A stretch of 64,000 bases of DNA from an uncultured Victivallaceae bacterium. Its GTDB lineage: Bacteria > Verrucomicrobiota > Lentisphaeria > Victivallales > Victivallaceae. The translations under genes and the position numbers were made by a program. Positions within the stretch are counted from its first letter, which is position 1. Each line of letters starts with the position of its first letter. The DNA lies in contig CALXXL010000002.1 in NCBI GenBank assembly GCA_944392655.1, positions 172,944 to 236,943 on the forward strand, given 5' to 3'. Shown in pieces: positions 37,522 through 45,578 of the stretch. Below the pieces are notes generated by a model. It ran no database searches. It was not told the origin of the DNA and worked only from the letters and a program-made list of their open reading frames with translations.

Positions 37522-37866
37522 TTACTCCACATTAAACCGTTCAAGATACTCTTCCACCCCCGCAGAGATGTCCTCCCAGAGAAAATCCACCGCCTCTTCA
37601 ACTGTGTCGGGAATTTCCTCATCCATCAAGTCTATCTCCTGACGGAAATTCAGCTTCGGATTCACCAGCAGATGAAACTCTTCGTCCGTCAGCTTGACCT
37701 CAAATATCGTGTGCAGCCACCTCTTCCCGCCGGAACGCGAAGGATCTTCCACCAGTACCGCTCCACTCTCATCCACATAAACAGCACCGCCATCCGCATC
37801 CCCGACCATGTTCGCAGTCAGCAGACGGATCAAGGCACTGCGCAATTCCACCATATCTATTTTCAT
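37522..37866 (-). CDS. Small acidic protein of unknown function (114 aa)
   Basis: 114 residues, strongly acidic, with no signal peptide or membrane helix. A beta-rich first half (GGAVYVDESGAVLVED) is followed by acidic helices (IPDTVEEAVDFLWEDI). Supported as a gene by GGAGGTAG nine bases before the ATG and by tight linkage (7 bp) to the carbonic anhydrase. I recognise no family. Confidence 0.7.
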   Translation of the reverse strand: MKIDMVELRSALIRLLTANMVGDADGGAVYVDESGAVLVEDPSRSGGKRWLHTIFEVKLTDEEFHLLVNPKLNFRQEIDLMDEEIPDTVEEAVDFLWEDISAGVEEYLERFNVE

Positions 37867-37983
37867 GTTTCTACCTCCATCAATTCAACCACTATATATG
37901 CTTTAAAATACACTATATTCACTTTTTTGATAAGAAAATACCGCTTTTTTTACTTTTTCTTAAATTTAACCGGAACAGGATTC

Positions 37984-38011
37984 TTGCTTTTTCACTCCAC
38001 TGCAATATCTT
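37984..38011 (+). promoter_or_regulatory. Candidate promoter of Gfo/Idh/MocA gene
   Basis: TTGCTT (37984-37989), 16 bp, TATCTT (38006-38011), about 55 bp before the ATG at 38068. Confidence 0.45.
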
Positions 38012-38067
38012 ATATACAACCCGGTTTATCCGGTAAACTGTTAACTTTATGTATGAAGGTAAATATT

Positions 38068-39069
38068 ATGGCTAAGTTGAAAATCGGCATCATCGGATGC
38101 GGTAAGATCGCAAACTGCGACCATATCCCGGGATACAAGAAATGCCCGAATGTGGAAATCGTCGCCCTCTGCGATATCGTCCCGGAAAAAATCACCGCTA
38201 CCGCGGAAAAACATGAGCTCGCAAAGGCCAAGGCGTACTCCTCTATGGAAGAGATGATGAAGGCCGACAATATCGACGCCGTCAGCATCTGCACCCCGAA
38301 CGATCTCCACTACCCCATGACTATCGCCGCTCTGAAACGCGGATGGCACGTCCTCTGCGATAAGCCCATGGCTTTCAATACCGATCAGTGCACCGATATG
38401 ATCGAAACCGCTAAAAAATGCGGCAAGATCCTTCATATCAACCACTCATGGCACTATAACCCGTACGGCCATAAAATCAATAAGATGATCAAAGAGGGCA
38501 AAATCGGCGAATTCCGCCACGCTACATGCGTATCAACTACCATGAATCCCCCTCATATCGCATGGAGCCCAGGCGCTGACTGGTTCGTTCAGGCGAAACA
38601 CGAAGGCAGCCTTATTCAGGATATCGCCGTACATCTCGGCGAAATGCTCCAGTGGATCCCCGATACCCAGATCGTTGAGGCAGCTTCATACACCAGCACA
38701 CGCTTCCCCGGTATCGACGTAACTGATAACTTCGTGGCTATCCTCCGCTACGAAAACAACGCAACCGCTACCATGGAACTCTCATGGACCGCACCAAGCA
38801 ACGTATTCGAATTCGTTTTCAAAGGATCTGAAGGCGAAATTTCCATCCGCGACTGGAAGATCTATTACCTGAAACGCGGCGCCAAAAAAGCACGCGAAAT
38901 CAAATTCTCCCCGTTCAAGTTCTGCAGCCAGCGCAACTTCGTTGACGCTATCCGCGGCAAACGCGAACAGCTTACCCCGGGAGAAGTCGGACGCGAAGCG
39001 ATCGCTATATGCAACGCCCTCACCGAATCCGGACAGACCGGAAAATTCGCCAAAGTTAAGAAATTCTGA
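38068..39069 (+). CDS. Gfo/Idh/MocA-family NAD(P)-dependent oxidoreductase
   Basis: 333 residues. The frame is open much further upstream, but the start at 38068 follows GAAGGT with 7-base spacing and places the Rossmann fold at the N-terminus. Seen: GIIGCGKIANCDHIPG (dinucleotide loop), the acidic strand-2 end VALCD, SICTPNDLHYPM, and the family catalytic-lysine motif CDKPMAF. A conserved substrate helix contains IQDIAVHLGE with His. A sugar, cyclitol or amino-sugar dehydrogenase is expected; substrate not identifiable. Monocistronic between its promoter and a strong bidirectional terminator. Confidence 0.92.
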   Translation: MAKLKIGIIGCGKIANCDHIPGYKKCPNVEIVALCDIVPEKITATAEKHELAKAKAYSSMEEMMKADNIDAVSICTPNDLHYPMTIAALKRGWHVLCDKPMAFNTDQCTDMIETAKKCGKILHINHSWHYNPYGHKINKMIKEGKIGEFRHATCVSTTMNPPHIAWSPGADWFVQAKHEGSLIQDIAVHLGEMLQWIPDTQIVEAASYTSTRFPGIDVTDNFVAILRYENNATATMELSWTAPSNVFEFVFKGSEGEISIRDWKIYYLKRGAKKAREIKFSPFKFCSQRNFVDAIRGKREQLTPGEVGREAIAICNALTESGQTGKFAKVKKF

Positions 39070-39089
39070 TTCCTTAACTTGCAATAATA

Positions 39090-39126
39090 AAAAAAGTCCG
39101 CGCCCAAAAACGCGGACTTTTTTTTG
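39090..39126. terminator. Bidirectional terminator, oxidoreductase / RNase R
   Basis: AAAAAGTCCGCG and CGCGGACTTTTT form a long stem flanked by A and T runs, which suits both converging genes. Confidence 0.95.
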
Positions 39127-39140
39127 TTGCCACAAAAAAC

Positions 39141-41132
39141 TTATTTCAACAGATCAAATATCGCCGAACCTTTCGAGAAATCAACCCGCGACAGCTCCAG
39201 ATGCACCAGATCGCCCATCTGATACGCCGTACGGTAATGACGGCTCGCTAATACCCCGTTGCGACGGCGGAAACCACTACCCAGCGATGACAACGGCACA
39301 AAACCGTATATCCCAAGCTCCGAAATGTCCACCAGCAATCCCGCAGAAGTGACCTTGCGGACTATGCCGGTGTAACTCATACTGCGACCCTTGCCCAGCT
39401 GTTCATCCAGATAACGCAGCTTCAACCGGTCGTTCGCCGCATAGTAGGCATTGTCGTTGTTCTCCTCCTGCTCCGAACAGATCGCGGCAAGCTCACTTAA
39501 CTTGTTCTGCGACTTCCACTTCTCATTTACATCAAAACTCCACAGCTGCTGGTGCACCAGCAAGTCCGTATAACGGCGGATCGGACTGGTAAAGTGACTG
39601 TACAGCGTCTTGCCCAACCCGAAATGCAACGCCGGCTCAGCCTGATACGACGCACGGGGCAGCGAACGCAGAAACGCATTCAATATAATCGGACGTAACT
39701 CATTATCCGGCAGAGAGGATATGAATTTATTGCATTCATCACGGTTCGTTAAATCTCCTACCTTTAAATTGAAAGTGTCCGCCGCCAATACCATAAATTC
39801 ATCCAGCTTCTCCGGCTCAGGCGCCGGATGCACACGGAAGAGCCCCGGCAGCTTGCGCTGCGTCAGCTCAGCCGCGACCGCACTGTTCGCCGCCAGCATG
39901 TACTCCTCGATCAATTGTTCGGATTCACGCTGAACTTTGCTCGCCAGACCGATTATCTTGTTGTTCTCTTCATCACACAATACCCGGATCTCCGGCATCG
40001 CCAACTCAAGAAACTTTTCACGCTGCTTGCGCTCCTTGCGCCATAACTGCGCAATCTTCAGCTCCTGCGAAACTGTTGCTTCCACACCTTTGCCCCAGTT
40101 CGATTCCCCCTTGTCAAAGAAACGCTGAACCTCTTTGTAATTCAAACGGCGATCGACATGAATAACCGAGTGACAGCGCTCAACTTTCAACACCGCCCCT
40201 GTCGACTCATTCACCGTAAATAAAACCGTGTGCGCTAAAGAGTCCACCCCTTCCTGCAAACTGATCTTCGCCGTCAACGCCTTGGGCAGCATCGGCAGCG
40301 TACGCCCCGGCAGATAGGCCGTAAATCCACGCAACGCCGCCTGACGGTCAAACTCCCCGCCCGGCACTATGTATGAGGCGACATCCGATATGTGTACGCC
40401 AATTACCAGCTCTCCGGGATTGGCTCCAGGCATAACTCCCACTGCATCGTCAAAGTCTTTCGCATCTTCCGGGTCAATCGTCACCGTGTGCATCTTGCGC
40501 AAATCACGACGCTCTATCTCACGCGGAATCAGCCCGGACGCCGCTTCATTCTCCTCTTCACTGTACGCCGGAGGCAGGTCGTATTCCGCACACACCGCAT
40601 CCAGATCCGCAGCTATCAGCCCCGCCTGACCTATCTTTTCAACTACCATGCCAAGACGATCACCACGACTCTTTTCCGACGGCGGAAGCAGCTTTATCTC
40701 CACCCAGTCACCATTCTGCGCCCCTCGCAGAGAACCAACCAGCTGTATGTCCCCGGGAACACGACGGCTCATCGGACGCAGACGACGCCCGGTAATCACC
40801 TCTCCCACCAACCCGGAACGCTTGCGCTCAAGCACCTCAACTACATTACCAACCGGTCCACGCTCCGGATCATCCGTCTTCTCCGGAGAAAACTTCACCC
40901 GAACCGTGTCTCCATCCAGCGCATCACCTATGTAACGCGCCGGAATAAATACCTCCTCTCCATCTCCCGTATGCGATAAACCCTCGCCTCCAGATAACTT
41001 CACAAATCCATAGCCGTGACTCGAAAGACGGATTACCCCCGTACCTTCTACCAGATTATGTCCACGCTGCTCACGACGCTCGGCCGCACGACGGGATAGA
41101 CGACGAAGACGCTTTTTACGCTCTTTTTTCAT
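39141..41132 (-). CDS. rnr: Ribonuclease R (RNB-family exoribonuclease)
   Basis: 3'-to-5' exoribonuclease for structured and damaged RNA. 663 residues from the ATG at 41132, chosen because GGAGGTG lies six bases upstream; an ATG at 41147 would begin inside that site. The N-terminus is very basic (MKKERKKRLRRLSRRAAERR), followed by cold-shock domains (SHGYGFVKLSGG, VFIPARYIG). The RNB catalytic core carries IDPEDAKDFDDAV (metal-binding aspartates) and HISDVASYI, and a C-terminal S1 domain starts near residue 570 (YTGIVRKVTSAGLLVDI). Slightly short against E. coli RNase R. Divergent from panB. Confidence 0.95.
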   Translation of the reverse strand: MKKERKKRLRRLSRRAAERREQRGHNLVEGTGVIRLSSHGYGFVKLSGGEGLSHTGDGEEVFIPARYIGDALDGDTVRVKFSPEKTDDPERGPVGNVVEVLERKRSGLVGEVITGRRLRPMSRRVPGDIQLVGSLRGAQNGDWVEIKLLPPSEKSRGDRLGMVVEKIGQAGLIAADLDAVCAEYDLPPAYSEEENEAASGLIPREIERRDLRKMHTVTIDPEDAKDFDDAVGVMPGANPGELVIGVHISDVASYIVPGGEFDRQAALRGFTAYLPGRTLPMLPKALTAKISLQEGVDSLAHTVLFTVNESTGAVLKVERCHSVIHVDRRLNYKEVQRFFDKGESNWGKGVEATVSQELKIAQLWRKERKQREKFLELAMPEIRVLCDEENNKIIGLASKVQRESEQLIEEYMLAANSAVAAELTQRKLPGLFRVHPAPEPEKLDEFMVLAADTFNLKVGDLTNRDECNKFISSLPDNELRPIILNAFLRSLPRASYQAEPALHFGLGKTLYSHFTSPIRRYTDLLVHQQLWSFDVNEKWKSQNKLSELAAICSEQEENNDNAYYAANDRLKLRYLDEQLGKGRSMSYTGIVRKVTSAGLLVDISELGIYGFVPLSSLGSGFRRRNGVLASRHYRTAYQMGDLVHLELSRVDFSKGSAIFDLLK

Positions 41133-41173
41133 ATTGTACACCTCCATCAGGTAAGTTTCTTATACCTGAAGTT

Positions 41174-41202
41174 ATCATACACGCTGTTTACCCAAATAAC
41201 AA
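41174..41202 (-). promoter_or_regulatory. Candidate promoter of RNase R gene
   Basis: Minus strand: TTGTTA (41202-41197), 17 bp, TATGAT (41179-41174). Back-to-back with the panB promoter, eight bases between the -35 boxes. Confidence 0.5.
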
Positions 41203-41209
41203 ATAAAAT

Positions 41210-41237
41210 TTGATTTTTTCATAGAGCAATGTATATT
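41210..41237 (+). promoter_or_regulatory. Candidate promoter of panB
   Basis: TTGATT (41210-41215), 16 bp, TATATT (41232-41237), 45 bp before the start codon. Confidence 0.55.
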
Positions 41238-41281
41238 TTATAACATTTTTTTATCACACCGTTTGCAAGGAGTTGAGCAAT

Positions 41282-42091
41282 ATGCCAGGGGCCGGAAAAA
41301 AAACCGTCGCAGAATTTTTAAAAATGAAACAGCGCGGCGAGAAAATCGTGATGATGACCGCTTATGACGCACCAACCGCGGCTATCGCCGCAGAGGCGGG
41401 CGTGGATATCCTGCTCGTGGGCGATTCACTCGCTATGACTATGCTCGGATATCAGAATACTCTGCCGCTGACTGTCGAGGAGTCCCTGCACCACTGCAAG
41501 GCGGTTAGAAGAGGAGCTCCAGACGCGTTCATCGTCGGAGATATGCCTTTCATGTCTTTCTATAACAACGCAGTTAAAGAGTCGGTTCTCAACGCCGGAA
41601 GATTCCTTAAAGAGGCCGGTTGCAACGCCGTTAAACTCGAGGGTGGCGCCGATTCCGCCAACCTTACCGCCGCGATGACCGCCGCCGGAATCCCAGTTAT
41701 GGGACATATCGGACTCCTCCCGCAGAAAGTGCTCATCTCCGGATACCGCGTGCAGGGTAAAAATGAGGACGACGCAGAGAGAATCGTTAATGACGCAGTC
41801 GCCCTCCAGGAGGCCGGAGCTTTCGCCATCGTTCTCGAATGCGTACCGCTCGAACTCGGCAGAGTTATCTCTCAGAAACTCGCAATTCCTACTATCAGCA
41901 TCGGCGCAGGTATTCACTGCGACGGACAGGTGCAGGTCTTCCATGACCTTATCGGCATGTTCGACGGGTTTACTCCAAAACACTCAAAAAGATACGCCGA
42001 GGCAGGAAAAATTATCCGCGACGCCGTCAAATCTTATGTCAGCGAGGTTAAAGAGGGCGTTTTCCCGGACGATGCGCACTCATTCCACTAA
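41282..42091 (+). CDS. panB: 3-methyl-2-oxobutanoate hydroxymethyltransferase
   Basis: Transfers a hydroxymethyl group from methylene-tetrahydrofolate to alpha-ketoisovalerate, the first step of pantothenate synthesis; cytosolic. 269 residues from the ATG at 41282, which sits nine bases after AAGGAG; a TTG immediately adjacent to that site is rejected. Seen: MMTAYDAPTAAIAAEAGVD, LLVGDSLAMTMLGY (metal-binding Asp), GDMPFMSF, EGGADSA and VLECVP, all family blocks. panC and panD are not in the window. Confidence 0.97.
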   Translation: MPGAGKKTVAEFLKMKQRGEKIVMMTAYDAPTAAIAAEAGVDILLVGDSLAMTMLGYQNTLPLTVEESLHHCKAVRRGAPDAFIVGDMPFMSFYNNAVKESVLNAGRFLKEAGCNAVKLEGGADSANLTAAMTAAGIPVMGHIGLLPQKVLISGYRVQGKNEDDAERIVNDAVALQEAGAFAIVLECVPLELGRVISQKLAIPTISIGAGIHCDGQVQVFHDLIGMFDGFTPKHSKRYAEAGKIIRDAVKSYVSEVKEGVFPDDAHSFH

Positions 42092-42113
42092 AATAATTTT
42101 AACCCAGGATTAC

Positions 42114-42149
42114 GCCTCTTCCGCCTCAGACAAGCAGAAGAGGCTTTTC
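42114..42149 (+). terminator. Terminator of panB
   Basis: GCCTCTTC (42114-42121) pairs with GAAGAGGC (42137-42144), then TTTT. The DMT gene starts 20 bp later and may be reached by read-through. Confidence 0.7.
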
Positions 42150-42168
42150 TATAAACAGGTAATCTATT

Positions 42169-43104
42169 ATGCACAAAGAACAACTTAAAGGTCTTTTCTT
42201 CGGCGCGGTTGCCGCCGCAACTTACGGCATGAACCCTCTGTTCGCCCTGCCGCTATATCAGCAGAATATTTCTACCGACTCCGTACTGTTTTACCGCTAC
42301 TCCATCGCGGTAATAGTTCTGGCAGCATGGATGAAGTTTAAAAAACATCCGCTATCTATAAAAAAAACCGAGGTGATACCTTTAATTATCGCGGGACTGA
42401 TCTTCGCGTTCTCTTCACTCCTCCTGTTCGCCAGCTATAACTATATGGCCGCTGGACTCGCTTCCACCATTCTATTCGTTTATCCCGTTATGGTGGCCGT
42501 CATCATGGCCGTATTCTTTAAAGAGAAACTTACTCCCGTAACCACTTTCAGCATTATTCTCTCACTCATCGGCATCGCTCTGCTGCACAAAAGCGAGGAC
42601 GGACACTCTATCAGTATCTCAGGCGTTGTATTGGTACTGCTCTCCGCCCTGTCGTACGCGGTATATATCGTCGGGGTAAATAAATCCAGACTCAAAGAGC
42701 TCTCTACTGAAAAACTTACTTTATATGTCATACTTTTCGGGTTGTCCGTATTCTTTGTAAGACTAAAATTCGGCATCAACCTTCAGCCCCTGCAATCCGT
42801 ATCCGCCATCGCAAACGCTCTGGCCATCGCAATCCTGCCAACCGTGATATCACTTATATGCACCGCCAAGGCAATCCACTATGTGGGGGCAACTCCAACC
42901 GCCATCCTCGGCGCACTCGAACCGGTTACCGCCGTTTTCTTCGGCACAGTCATATTCCATGAACCGTTGACCGCCAGACTGATCCTCGGCATCGTCGTTA
43001 TCATCGCCGCAGTCACACTCATCGTTTCAGGATCCGCCGTGTCCGATAAAATCAACCGGATCGCCGGAAAGGTTTTTCAACGCAAAAAAAATCTCCGCAG
43101 CTGA
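42169..43104 (+). CDS. DMT-superfamily (EamA) transporter
   Basis: 311 residues with about ten membrane helices in two EamA repeats of five (for example GLIFAFSSLLLFASYNYMAA and SGVVLVLLSALSYAVYIVGV). The second repeat ends with LGALEPVTAVFFGTVIFHE, a typical EamA block. An inner-membrane metabolite or drug exporter; substrate unknown. Start preceded by AGGTAA. The last codons overlap the terminator of the portal operon on the opposite strand. Confidence 0.9.
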   Translation: MHKEQLKGLFFGAVAAATYGMNPLFALPLYQQNISTDSVLFYRYSIAVIVLAAWMKFKKHPLSIKKTEVIPLIIAGLIFAFSSLLLFASYNYMAAGLASTILFVYPVMVAVIMAVFFKEKLTPVTTFSIILSLIGIALLHKSEDGHSISISGVVLVLLSALSYAVYIVGVNKSRLKELSTEKLTLYVILFGLSVFFVRLKFGINLQPLQSVSAIANALAIAILPTVISLICTAKAIHYVGATPTAILGALEPVTAVFFGTVIFHEPLTARLILGIVVIIAAVTLIVSGSAVSDKINRIAGKVFQRKKNLRS

Positions 43105-43122
43105 ACACATCCGGCCGCGGAG
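43083..43122 (-). terminator. Terminator of the portal operon
   Basis: On the minus strand CTCCGC (43122-43117) pairs with GCGGAG (43098-43093) and is followed by ATTTTTTTT. It overlaps the 3' end of the DMT transporter gene. Confidence 0.75.
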
Positions 43123-43146
43123 CAATTCTCTCCTCCTTCATAACTT

Positions 43147-43437
43147 CTATACTTTACAACGGAAGGCAACCACTTCGCCATCCAGCGAACGGCAGACCTT
43201 TACGGTGATGAGTTCACGCTCAACTCCGGCAGAGTCTGCCACGATCCAGCCCGGCTGCGGAGCTTCAGCGGTCTTTATCAGAAAGACCGTTTCGTCATTT
43301 ACACTGCCGGTATTCACCACCCCAGCATAACTTTCCACCTTCAATGCCGTGCCGGGAAGTTCGCGGTACAGCATCTCACCATCCGCACTGCCGGAAGGTA
43401 CTTTCAATATAACCTCTTCTTTAAATCTTATCTCCAT
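43147..43437 (-). CDS. Small beta-rich protein coupled to portal gene
   Basis: 96 residues from the ATG at 43437, which follows GGGGAG by five bases and lies two bases after the portal stop. The sequence (MEIRFKEEVILKVPSGSADG to VVAFRCKV) looks all-beta, with a C-terminal pattern of an acidic turn followed by strands (GWIVADSAGVERELITVKV) that resembles head-closure or stopper proteins of tailed phages. That likeness is weak and not proven. Context as second gene of a portal operon supports a head or neck role. Confidence 0.6.
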   Translation of the reverse strand: MEIRFKEEVILKVPSGSADGEMLYRELPGTALKVESYAGVVNTGSVNDETVFLIKTAEAPQPGWIVADSAGVERELITVKVCRSLDGEVVAFRCKV

Positions 43438-43439
43438 AA

Positions 43440-44819
43440 TCACTCCCCTGACAAAATTCTCTTCTCCTCCGGCAGCAGTTTGCGGTACTTCTCCAGCATC
43501 GCCATCCCTGTACGGGCCAGTATCTTGCGGTATGCGGCGTCATCCGACAGTTCACGCAGTCCGAGAAGCGCCTCCACCGAAGATTTCAAATCCGTAACCG
43601 CAAAATCACGGTTGTAGATCACATCGGGAATACGCACGCTGCCATCCCACAGATTCATCAGCTTCCAGCACTCCAGCTCATACTGCTCAAGTATCTCTAC
43701 CCGACTGGTTAGAAACTGCCGCACATTCTGGAAATCCCACGCCTTGCTCTCCGCCGTCTGCGCTATCAGATTATCACGCTGAACCGCCAGACCGACCACG
43801 TCGAACATCTCCTTCTTCAGCATCCGGTTCTCCTCCCGGATCTGCTCGGTCTCCACCCCACCGGGCGAAATGTAACGGCTCGTGCCGCGCTCGTCACTGC
43901 TCTCCCAGATCGCCGCCGAACGCGCCAGTACCCGGCTGAACTTCTCAGGCGTACCTCCACCCCGCCCGTCTTCCGGAATGTTCTGCCCCTGACGCGCAAA
44001 ATTTTCCGAGATCACCAGCAGACCGAACAGTTGTTTGATGATGTTCATCTGCCCCTCGGACGCATTGTTCAATATCGCATCCGAAATCCGCACCACATCC
44101 TCAAACCAATGGTTCGCCGATACGCCGAAACCATCCGGCTCCTGCGCCCGTACCACCGGTACCACCCCCAGATTGTGCCGCCCGGAACCGGTCAGCTCAA
44201 CATAACCGCTCTCACGCGACTGTTCAAAGACCTTCCACTCACTCCGCGTCAGCAGACGGCGGCGGCGGATACGCTCTGGACGGCTGTAGGGATCGCGGTT
44301 CAGCCACAGCTCCTCTTCCAGCAGCGCCCACAGCAGCCTGCCGTCATCCCCATACGCATAGTCCGGCACCTCCAAAGGCGATAGTGCCACCGCATAAGGA
44401 CGGAGACGCTCCCTCTGCTTGCGCTCACCATCCACCGCCCCCGTAAAGCTGGGCATATCCACCAGCAGAAACGCACTGCCGTAGATGTTGAGCAAGGTGG
44501 AAAATTGACCCATTACCTCATTTACCCGCAAACCCGTACGCGAAAAATCCTCCTCCAATTCCGCATTGACGTTATGCCGCTCCGGCGGCACCGCTAACGC
44601 ATACTGCGTTATCAGACGCGCAATCTTGCGCGGATAATTGAAATAACACGCCCGCCGGCGGCGCTCCGCAAATTCAAGATCAATCTCCGAAACATGACGG
44701 ATTAACGCCTGATTGATATAATCCTCCCCCCCGGAATAGGCATCACGGCTGCGCTGCCACACCCGGCGGTTGCGGCGGTAAAAGGGATGCTCCCGGCGGA
44801 ATATGTAATTGTAATCCAT
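43440..44819 (-). CDS. Phage-type portal protein (SPP1 gp6/DUF4055-like)
   Basis: 459 residues, a normal portal length. Seen: an N-terminal REHPFYRRNRRVWQRSRDAY segment and NYPRKIARLITQYALAVPPE (the HPxY... and RKxxRLIxQY blocks of the DUF4055/portal group), INIYGSAFLLVDMPS-type beta core (LLNIYGSAFLLVDMP), and a long helical stem and crown near the C-terminus (LTSRVEILEQYELECWKLMN). A portal forms the dodecameric DNA channel of a tailed-phage head. No terminase or other prophage gene adjoins it. It stands between a transporter gene and nfeD, with its own promoter and terminator. Intact frame, codon use as in neighbours. Confidence 0.82.
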   Translation of the reverse strand: MDYNYIFRREHPFYRRNRRVWQRSRDAYSGGEDYINQALIRHVSEIDLEFAERRRRACYFNYPRKIARLITQYALAVPPERHNVNAELEEDFSRTGLRVNEVMGQFSTLLNIYGSAFLLVDMPSFTGAVDGERKQRERLRPYAVALSPLEVPDYAYGDDGRLLWALLEEELWLNRDPYSRPERIRRRRLLTRSEWKVFEQSRESGYVELTGSGRHNLGVVPVVRAQEPDGFGVSANHWFEDVVRISDAILNNASEGQMNIIKQLFGLLVISENFARQGQNIPEDGRGGGTPEKFSRVLARSAAIWESSDERGTSRYISPGGVETEQIREENRMLKKEMFDVVGLAVQRDNLIAQTAESKAWDFQNVRQFLTSRVEILEQYELECWKLMNLWDGSVRIPDVIYNRDFAVTDLKSSVEALLGLRELSDDAAYRKILARTGMAMLEKYRKLLPEEKRILSGE

Positions 44820-44847
44820 AAAATATGCTCCTTGTTTGGGTTCCTTG

Positions 44848-44875
44848 ATTTTATATAACCTCTAAGGATTGTCAA
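44848..44875 (-). promoter_or_regulatory. Promoter of the portal operon
   Basis: Minus strand: TTGACA (44875-44870), 16 bp, TAAAAT (44853-44848), 28 bp before the start codon with GGAGC in between. A consensus -35 box. nfeD is divergent from the same 154-bp gap. Confidence 0.6.
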
Positions 44876-44973
44876 CCATAAATATTTTTCAGTAAAAAAT
44901 TAATTACAGGGCTTGTATTTGAAGAAATATGCTAAATCTTATGTATACAGCTTAATAACATAAGGAGGCGAAA

Positions 44974-45546
44974 ATGGAGGCGTTTAACAATTTCCTCGCT
45001 AATTCCTCGGAGTTTTATCTCTATCTGGGAATCGGCGGCAGCGTGATTTTTATCATACAATTCATCATGATCATGATCGGGATGGGAGATAACCCGTTCG
45101 ACGTTTCAGGCGACGTTGACGCCGACGCGATCGACCTCGCAGGAGGAGGCGACCTTACTCTCGTCAGCTTCTTCTCTATCCGCAGTCTCGTCGCTTTCCT
45201 CACCTTCTTCGGCTGGGGAGGCTATTTCTGGGGGCAGACCGTCAACGGATTCATCCTCGCTCTTCTCTGCGGCATCGCTATGATGGTGCTTACCACCCTC
45301 GCCGTATATTTCTTCTTTAAAATGCAGCACTCGGGAACCATATCCGACGAAGAGTTCGTCGGACAATCAGGAACCGTCTACATCTCCATACCAGGAGGCT
45401 CCGAAAACTCCGGCATGATTACCGTAAATATGCCAAACTGTACCAGACAACTCAAGGCTTTCGCCGACGAACCAATTCCGTCAGGCGCTCACGTTAAAGT
45501 GGTGAAGGCAGTCGGAGAAAGCTATTTCAAAGTCGAAAAACTGTAA
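44974..45546 (+). CDS. NfeD-like membrane protein (OB-fold)
   Basis: 190 residues with three membrane segments (about 18-36, 65-85, 92-115) and a C-terminal soluble OB-fold at about 125-190 (FVGQSGTVYISIPGG). This is the short NfeD form (as B. subtilis YuaF) found with flotillins. It lies 32 bp upstream of a flotillin gene, the classical pairing; together they organise membrane microdomains. Strong AAGGAGG site. Confidence 0.9.
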   Translation: MEAFNNFLANSSEFYLYLGIGGSVIFIIQFIMIMIGMGDNPFDVSGDVDADAIDLAGGGDLTLVSFFSIRSLVAFLTFFGWGGYFWGQTVNGFILALLCGIAMMVLTTLAVYFFFKMQHSGTISDEEFVGQSGTVYISIPGGSENSGMITVNMPNCTRQLKAFADEPIPSGAHVKVVKAVGESYFKVEKL

Positions 45547-45578
45547 CTTTTTAATCATATATCAAGGAGATTTTTACT

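Noticed and set aside
37672..38067. Upstream extension of the second Gfo/Idh/MocA frame
   Set aside because: The added residues are antisense to the small acidic gene and an AT-rich promoter region. The ribosome site and Rossmann start place the gene at 38068.
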